Shown here: positions 43,556 through 52,500 of the stretch, in pieces
How the letters are laid out: each line of letters opens with the position of its first letter
How positions within the stretch are numbered: the stretch's first letter is position 1
NCBI RefSeq assembly: GCF_019059575.1
Contig: NW_024881783.1
Span: forward strand, 372,001-436,000
Reading direction: 5' to 3'
DNA: 64,000 bases
DNA from: Amphibalanus amphitrite
Taxonomy: Eukaryota > Arthropoda > Thecostraca > Balanomorpha > Balanidae
The notes under the pieces: generated by a model
Databases searched by the model: none
What the model was told of the DNA's origin: nothing
Seen by the model: the letters and a program-made list of their open reading frames with translations, nothing else
Made by a program: the position numbers and the translations under genes

Positions 43556-46500
43556 GAACGGCGTCTGCTCCCCAAAAGTAATCAGTGGTCGTCGTTGCGG
43601 GCCTTTCAGCCGTGCCAGTGCGGTGGCAATTTTTGCCGGTCTTTAATCAGCCGGCCGTGTAGGGGCGGTGACGAGAACTGGGGAGAGGGCCCGAGTGCTG
43701 GGAGGGTGCTGCCACCGCCACCGACGCGCCGTGGGCGATAGAACACCGGAACTGATCGGAGGTGGCCTGTCGCCGTCAGCGACGAGCGTCAATGGTCTGA
43801 CGTCTGACGTTGAGGGCGACAGGCGCATGCTGTCAGACGCTAAGGGGTCAGTATTCTACCGCAATCTGCAGAAACATGGGCACGACTAAGCGGTACCGTC
43901 ACTCACTCGGTCTTGAGACTTGAGGGATTGCGGGTTGAAACTATTTTGTATCACCCTATCAAATAATCCCTTCACACCTGGGATGTAAAAAATAAACGGT
44001 TTCAGGCGCTTTGCGCAAAGTATTTTGATCGGACTTCTAACCACGCCTTAGTTGGCGTTATTACGTTGCATGTAGGGGCATAAATAAAACGTGTCGGAGC
44101 AAATGACACAATCCCCGAGAGACGCCGCCGGTTGCAGCATCACTGACGGGGATCTCTCAGATCGTTTCTGGAGCCGCCAGGCCTCAGCCAGCTGCAAAAG
44201 GCTGCGTGACTCAGTAGCCGGGTCATGAGCCCTCCCACTGAGGTCTGCGATAGATGCAGAAGATTACCGCACACAGTATATCCCTCAGATCACGAATCCC
44301 TTCCACTGACCGCTGCCTGGACCACGGCTCCGGCGCCCGTGTCGCAGTGTGGCGCTGCACACTCGCTGTCCGGCGACACTCTGGGCTCTGGGACGTCGGG
44401 CTGCATCCTGAGTCGACCCACGCCGGCGTCCTCCTCCGACCAGCGGCCATCGGCTGAAACAGGTCACACGGTCACACCGATAACACGGGATGGCTCGGGA
44501 AGCTGCTGGTGCCATCGAGCCCCTATACCAGCCCGCATACATACACTGAAGGCTGTCAGGCTCCCACGCCCACTGCACATGCTGGGTAGCAAAGATCCGG
44601 TCGGTCACGTTTAGCAAAGATCCGGTTTTTGAAGTCACCTGAGCTGTTGGTTTATTTCTGCCTAGTGGGTCATTATTCCAAGCATGAGACTTCTGCCGTA
44701 CACCAGGTGTACAGAGGCCTATGCTCCAAGCAATACGGCAAATTATGGCATAATAGGCCCTATTATGCCATAATTTGCCGTAATGATTGGAGTAATAACG
44801 CACCAGGTAGAAGTAAACCAACAGCTCAGGTATTAGGCACATTAGGCATATCACGCAGTCCCGTAGCGTTTCCTGTTACCAAGACGATCTGTCAAGACAG
44901 TTTCATAAGATTCATCCGTAAGTATTATTGCGTCTCACAAGCGATTAGCGAAGCTAGAAAACGAGCCACTCATTTATATTTGAGCCATAAATCATCAGCA
45001 GGATCCGACTTAGCAAGAAAGCCGAGGCTCCATCCCTCAAGCCAGTAGTTTCTGAAAATAATCGGTAGCGAGGGCAAAATACATCCGTGCCTACCGTTTA
45101 TTACGTTACCCGCCGTCAATGCTTAATTAGCTTAGTAGGTATGAACTTAAAACGGACGCTCAAGCCTCACAATAACATACCACGGGCGTTAATACCCGTC
45201 GAATACCAACGGGAGACCTTTCTGGCTGACATTGAGCCCTCAGAGCTAGGCCGGCGTAGCCCGTAGGCCCCCAGAGGGCCACAGCCCCTCACTTTTCTAT
45301 GCACATGTAAGTTGTAACTATCCGTAAGTGACCTATAGGTATGACTTGAACATGATAGACGTAAATCCCAAAAAGTAATTCATGTACAATTGCATGATGC
45401 GGGTGAAATCCACTACGGTAGGCGTAAACATCTGTAATGTCAAATGTGTGTGTCCTTTATGCTATAGAGATAGATAGGTATCTTAAACACGCGGAATGGA
45501 AGTTGACCCCGTCCGTCTCTGCGGCCGGGTCCTATTTGCTGGCTCAGGCGCCCGTCCCCAGGGAAACACAGGAGACATTTTCCGTCATCAGAGGAGGAAA
45601 CCTAATCCGTCCCTTGGGCAACAAACATTACACATAGTCAGCTCAGCCAGAGTGGTCAGGGGATCTGCTCGGAGTGTAACCGAAATTAGTAGTAATGCAA
45701 TAATTAGTTACATAACTGCATTTAGGTGTGACTTATGCAGTCGACCAACACTTCCCTACAAGTTATAGCGCCACCGCAAATAGACGGTTCACGAGGACGA
45801 TGAAAGTGGCGTATACATAGAACGCTTGGACGCCATCGTTTTGCCAAATGTGACGGTGCATGTGAGAATAATTGGAAACTGCCTTTCAGTTACGATCAAC
45901 AGCATTGGAAGTCAAGCTGTAGACAACACTGAAACATATCCGCTTTGACCGGTGCAATCCGATGCGATGACCCAACGCTGACAACACAAACCTGCATTCG
46001 CTACCGGTTATTTTTAGCAAATGCCTACTGACCCAATCCAACGATGACCCAACGCTGACAACACAACACTGTCCCGAATCGGAATAACACGGTTCACCAT
46101 GCCGACCGACCGGCGGCCCCCTCCCGAGGCGTGGCTCAGTTTGTGGGCCAGCTGGCCAGCTCTGCTGGAGCGCCACCGAACGTGACTCTCCTCATTTGCA
46201 GTGGAACGAGTCGCATTCAGGCCAGCTGAATACGACAATTTGTGCCGCTGCTCGAGGGGAAACTCCAACCGGGCGTTCGCCAGAACTTGCCGCCAATCTA
46301 TGGACGATGATTTCATACCTTATACCTACATGAAAAATCCTTAAAAGGCCTGAAAATGACTTCAATGTCAAACAATGGAAAGCGACCTCAACGAGCAGTT
46401 TAAATAATGAAAATTCGCCAGAATGCATCTTCTCTCCACATGTGGTAAGAAGGTATAGGTATACCTACTCTTATGCATACCGTTCTCAAATACACCTGTC

Positions 46501-49500
46501 TATATCAAATGTACCTATCTATATCTTTAAAAGTCTTAAGACGGTCATCTGTCAAATAAACGGCCCAAACGCATAGGCGGCGGAACGGGGAGGGCACCGG
46601 GGCACCGTGCCCCGCTCCCTTTGATTTCGACATTTTAACATTAGCCCTATGGGCGTTGAATGGAAAGAATGGGACCAAAAGTCGGCAGTGCCCCCCCCCC
46701 CCCCGCCGCTACTGCCCAAAAGTCCGGATGGTGCTTTTGATAAATAATTGACAGAAATTGTTGTGGAGACATTAGTTTGGCATCGTTGCGTTTTTTGACA
46801 GTCGCGTAAAATGATAAACGTTTTTGTTAGACAAAGGTAAAATTGGTATTGACAAGCTCAGGTCACGGTCAGGTCTAACCCAGCAAGGTAGGGAAACTGT
46901 TGGGGTAAAGGTCATGCTGTATAACATTTGATTTAGGCCGAACACATTTTAAGTTATTGGTCTATTTTTCGACTCACTTATCTACTCACTTTGGTCGGAG
47001 TTATTGACCGAAAAAAAATATGATGACCTCACAGTCACATACCTAACCGCATTGACAAAATCAAAAAGAGACTAGAGTACCTACCTAAGTTATGAAATGA
47101 AGACTCAGAGAGCTTGAAGTAGGGCATTACGTCATCTCACGCTACAAATAAGCACGGTTTCTGTTTCATATCCCGCGCCCTGCCGCGCTTGTCGAACGTG
47201 TCCTGCTTGGGGTCGGAATCACCAAAGACCACCCCAAAACGGCTATTGAATAGAATATGTGCGACACGTAGACACTGGTGACTGGGTTACGCCGGCCCGC
47301 CAGGCGTCCGCTAAACTACATATAAGCCCAAGGCCCTTGTACGGCCGGGCATGGCATAATTCCTAGCCACTGGCGGTGCATAATTATGATGAAGGAAATT
47401 TCTCTTTGACTACCAAATTAAATTTGGAAGCAATAAGCTACAACGAAGGCTGCGCAGTTTCGACATTTACGGTGAGAAACATCATGCTCAAGCTCGCGTG
47501 ACACCAATCGGTTACCTAGCAACCCGCTGTTATAGGCGGAAACCAAGCATGGCGTTTATGCTGGCGGTAGTCCCACGTTGCTGCGCAACTTGCGTGAGAA
47601 ACTTCTGATTGGTATGTCGAACACCATTTTACTCCTTTGCTGCACTTTGATGGACAGAGCTGTGTAAGGGGCCTGCAGTTGCACTAGTGCGAAGTAAAAG
47701 CAAGATCAAAATTATATCTCATTTGGTCAGTAATCTGCAGTTCAGGACTTGCTGCTGCAAATAACAGATAGCCCGCTGTGATATGCATTTTGTGCCTAGT
47801 TGCCCCTGTTAGTTCTCACTATGTTATCTACCTACCTACTTTGCTAGCCTTTGAAGCTGTATTTTCGGCTTTTTCCACCCTGAGTTTCCAGATATTCAAT
47901 TGCAATGTATCCTCCTAGGTTTTCTGTATTTGTAGAGCAGACGTCACACAAAGGCTATCCAACCGAGGAGAGGTGCTGTTGGTTTGTAGGTTGTAGTGTA
48001 GGTTCGTAGGTTTGTAGGTTGTAGGTTATTAGGTTGTATGTTATTCAGTTGTAGGCTAGGTCAGGTCAGGTTAGGTTTAAGTTTAGGTTGTTAGAAAGAA
48101 GCTCCTTTGGGTATAGCATTAGATTAGTGCCTCTCCTTGGTTGGAAAACCTTCGTGTGATGTCTGTTCTACTATTACCGGTTTTCCTCAGCATCTCCAGA
48201 ACTGCAATCACTGTTACGATTAGAGGAAGCGTGATTTGGAATAGAATTGGGCTTCAAAAGCTTCTTTGGCTTGGCCAAAATAACAGTTGCTGAAGAACAG
48301 CAGCTTTTACATCTATCATACCATGCTCCACAATTGAAGATAATCAAAACATTCCTCGAGAATCAGAATTTGAGAATTCTGTAACAGTTATGGGAGTTTT
48401 AGTTGACTAGTATGATGCCTATAGTGCTGGGTGCTGTTCTGTAGTTGCTAATTTTCATCAGCAATCAGCATGCTGGAGATTTTCTGATATGAGAAAGTGC
48501 ATATGTGGCATTTCTTGGCCTCTCATTGGTGAACTGCACAGACTATATGATTTTGACCAATGAGAAGCTAAAAAGTAACAGCAGCTTGCTGATAAAATGT
48601 AACAACCAAGCAGAGTCCTCGCTTCCAAAACCCTGATCTGCCATGTTACCACTAAATTATGTTGGTTACCACTAAATTATGTTGGTGTCCTAAACCTCTG
48701 ATTACCTACTACAGCATATCAAAAAAATAAATAAGTTATTAAATACCTAACCTTGCAATGCAAGACACAAGCAGCCAGGTCAAAGTCATAAAATGAACTA
48801 TTTCCCATCGACATTCAAGCTACCTCATTTTTCACGACCAAATCACTGAAACCCCCGTCCTCCGGTAAAAAATGAGCTACTTTCTATCCCTATTCCCTAT
48901 TCCTTGTCCTCTGTTCAAGGGTAGTCCGGCAGTGGGCGATAGAAGCTTAGACACCCCCCCCCCCCCATCCCCGGAGTCGCCGGGGCCGCGGCGCTGCTCG
49001 GTTCGACACCTGATATCGGCTCCGACCTGCACCTGGCTGGGCTCGTTAGGCGGCAACTCATCACCACTCGCAGCCGGCGCCGCGCTCTCCAATCAGCACC
49101 GCTTAGCGCATCGATCTCGCTAATGGCCGCAGCGAGCGCAGATGTCACACCAGATGTCCGTCCCGCCCCGTGATGCCGGCAGGTCCGTGCTGCAGGCTGT
49201 CAGACGAGGACGGGAACCCGACTGACGCTGCTGGAGGCCGGGCTGCTGGGGGACAGAGCTAGGGATCCTTACTGGCCACTGAGCTGTTATCAGTGGAAGA
49301 CGTTTATAGATCCTCATCTTTCCGCTGTGATCTGACGCCATGTGGTGGCTGCTGTGGCCGGCGGTGGCGGCGGTGGCGCTGCTGCTCGCCGGGACACTGC
49401 TGGGCCGCCTGCTGCCGCGGAGGCACACAGCGCTGGCCGGCCGGCACGTGCTCGTCACCGGCGGCTCCAGCGGCATCGGCCGCAGCCTGGCCGTGCTCTG

Positions 49501-52500
49501 CGCCAAACAGGGCGCGCACGTCACTATCGTGGCGCGGGACGAGGCGCGCCTGGAGGAGACCAAGCGCGAGATCCAGGCGGCGGTGGAGGGCGCGCGCGTC
49601 CAGTGTCTGTCCCTGGACGTGGCCAAGGACGCGGCGGCGGTCAGGGACGCCATATTCCGCGCCGAACAGGAGCTGGGCCCGCTCTACTTTGTCGCCTGCT
49701 GCGCTGGATTCGCGCTGGCGCAGCGCTGCGAGGAGATGCCGATTGCCACGCATCGGCGGCTGATGGAGGTCAACTACTTCGGGGTGCTGAACGTGCTGCA
49801 CGCGGCCGTGCCCGGTCTGAAGGCGCGCCGGGAGGGCCGTATCGCCGTGGTGACCTCACTGGGCGGCGTGGTCGGCCTGTGGGGCTTCACCGGCTACTGC
49901 GCCTCTAAGTATGCGCTGGTGGGCCTGTCGCACACGCTGCTGCAGGAGCTGAAGCCATACGGCGTGGGCGTGACGCTGTGCTACCCGCCCGACACGGACA
50001 CACCCGGCTTCGAGCAGGAGAACCGCACCAAGCCAGAGGAGACGCGGCTCATCTGCGAGACCGCCGGCCTCTTCCCGCCCGAGAAGGTGGCCCAGAAGCT
50101 GCTGGACGACGTCATGGCCGGCACCATCAACAGCACGGTGGGCACTGAGGGCATGCTGATGACGACTGTCGGCCTCGGCATGGGCCCCGTGGGCTCGGCC
50201 GGCCAGCTGGCGCGCGAAGTGCTGCTGATGCCCGTCTTCAGGCTGGTCGTCGCCTTCTTCCACAGGTCCTGGGACGGCATCGTCAGAGACTGCATGCGCA
50301 AGAGGGATGAGAGCAAGAAGAGCGAGTGATATGGGGCCTTGATGGGTGTGTAGTTAATCAAACGGTACATAATGAGGCGCTTGCAGTTGCACTGCGGGGG
50401 ATGCGCTTTTGCGTTTCGTTATCACGCCTTCGGAGGGCATGGTTGATAACTATTTTGGTGCCGTTGTTGCCATAATCTTACTCAGTGGGTACGCTTTGTG
50501 GTTATGCTTAAGTGATATTTGTATGCATAATGGATCCTATTTTGTTGTACTTACGTAGAAAGCGGTAATCGGTTTTGATATAACCTCTGGTCTGGGGTTG
50601 GAATAAAGACGCACTGGCCTGCTGGCAGTTATCCACCTGAAGTGCTTGTGTTTCGAGTGATGTATGTAGATGAATGACTATTATGATCAGGGACATTTCA
50701 TATTGTTCGGCATTGCCACTGCTAAGTCAACAGAAATTATTTATGACAATCTTACACAATCAGATTACAGCCTGTCGATCCTTTTCTCCAGTGTGGTTAG
50801 GAAAATCAAATCATGCCCATGGGCATTGGGTAATGGGTAGCAACCTGTCCATCGTCCCTGACCCTTTCACTGTGAAAGTCCTCCAACGATCGCGCGGCCC
50901 GAAACCGACAGAGCACAATTACCGTGAAGCCGGGACGATCATCGTTACGCTGCGGGCGGTGCCACCTCAGGACCTAGGGATTTTTACACGGGAGCCCGGC
51001 TCGTTACGGGGATTTCGCGAGGATGGGACAGTAATACGCCGCAGTTAGGAGTAAGAACGTCGGAGCCGCAATCGTCGCCGACGCCGCCGTCGGATGCGGG
51101 AAACTGAGCGGTCTGGGAGATTGCGGTCGACGCTAACCGCTGAAGCAGGGAGGTTGTTTCAAAAATACAATGTGTGCACTGTGCATTGTGCAAGCATTTC
51201 TGCGTTCTCAGTAGATTGAACGGACCGCGTCTTCATATGTGTTGACACATATCAGAATAATGCCGAAGACGGTGCACAATGCATGTTACGCCACATGGAT
51301 AACAGTACGAAAAACCGTTTTTGTCAATTTCATTTTCCGTTCCTTATCCAGCTGAAGGACTACAAAACGACCTTGGTCTTGAAAATTCGTCTCTCTAACG
51401 CTATCATTAACAGGAAACCGACTGAAGATTGAGCTTCAGTGGCGCAAACCACGAAAGGCCTGTTCACTGTTCATTCTTCAAATCTAATCCACATCAAGGA
51501 AGGTCGGTATCGCTAATTTTCCGCTAAATTAGAAGGCTAATTTCCTTGCGCCAAAGATCTTGAAATAAGATAATTACGTACCGCTATGCCTATTAGATAC
51601 AGGTAATTGGCTTTCCGTGGAGTTGATCAGTGATGGCGAGAAGCCCGAGTTACAGGAGCCCCCTCGTTCTTGTCCATCAGGTCAAACGTCGTAGGACGGT
51701 TTGAGTTTTTTTTTTTGTCTGGGCATTTTATCCGAGTATGCCAAGGATGTACTAACTGAACTTTTTCGTAAAAGGTATAACTTATTAGCCACTAAGGTGA
51801 TTATCATAAAAAATGACGTAGAGCCCGTCCCCGTTGCCTTGCGTAGTGCACATTGCAGTTGCACACATTGTTTGTTTTGTTGGGAGCAAGCTTTTTCGGT
51901 CCATTGCAGAGCAAACGAGCAGGGATGTAGGAATGATAGGATACGGCGTAGACATTGAGCTGTGCGGGACACTGACCGTGAGCCGCGGAGGCGAGACCGT
52001 CCGGTGGGACCCGACCTCATCCACCGGTTGCCAGGTGGGGTGACCACCAGCCCAGAGAGGGAGCGTTAGGGGGACGTTGATAGGTTTGTCCTGGGGATGG
52101 CGAGGACGGACGATGGTCGTGCGCACTATGCGCCCAGCCTTTAGTCGGACAGCCTGCGCGTCGCCGCGTCCGCTATATGGCATAATTATAAACGCCCGGC
52201 CCCGGACTGGTATGCTGTACCACACAGCCGCAAGGTTTTGCCGCTCTCGCTAGATGGCAGTGGTAGTAAGCGCCTGGACCGGTATGCTGTGCCGTACTAC
52301 CGCGAGCTTATACCACTCCCGCTAGATGGCAGGGCTAGTATGCGCCTGGACTGATATGCTGTGCCGCATAGCAGCAAGCTTATACCGCTCCCGCTAGATG
52401 GCGGCGGTGATAAGCGCCTGGACTGGTATGCTGTGCCGTACTACCGCGAGCTTATACCGCTCCCGCTAGATGGCAGGGCTATTATGCGCCTGGACTGATA

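Larger units (their letters stand above)
45060..48919. other. Intronic/intergenic sequence without supported exons
   Basis: Features seen are a tandem pair of GATGACCCAACGCTGACAAC (near 45967 and 46044), a decayed AGGTCA-rich MITE fragment (46855-47045), a C homopolymer at 46688 and a (GTAGGTT)-rich stretch (47984-48090). A GC-rich patch at 46090-46200 has a short ATG frame on the plus strand ending at TGA; no family or splice evidence supports it. Confidence 0.4.

Noticed and set aside
46092-46178. Short plus-strand frame from CACCATGCCG to TGA
   Set aside because: 28 codons only, with no donor, homology or downstream exon.
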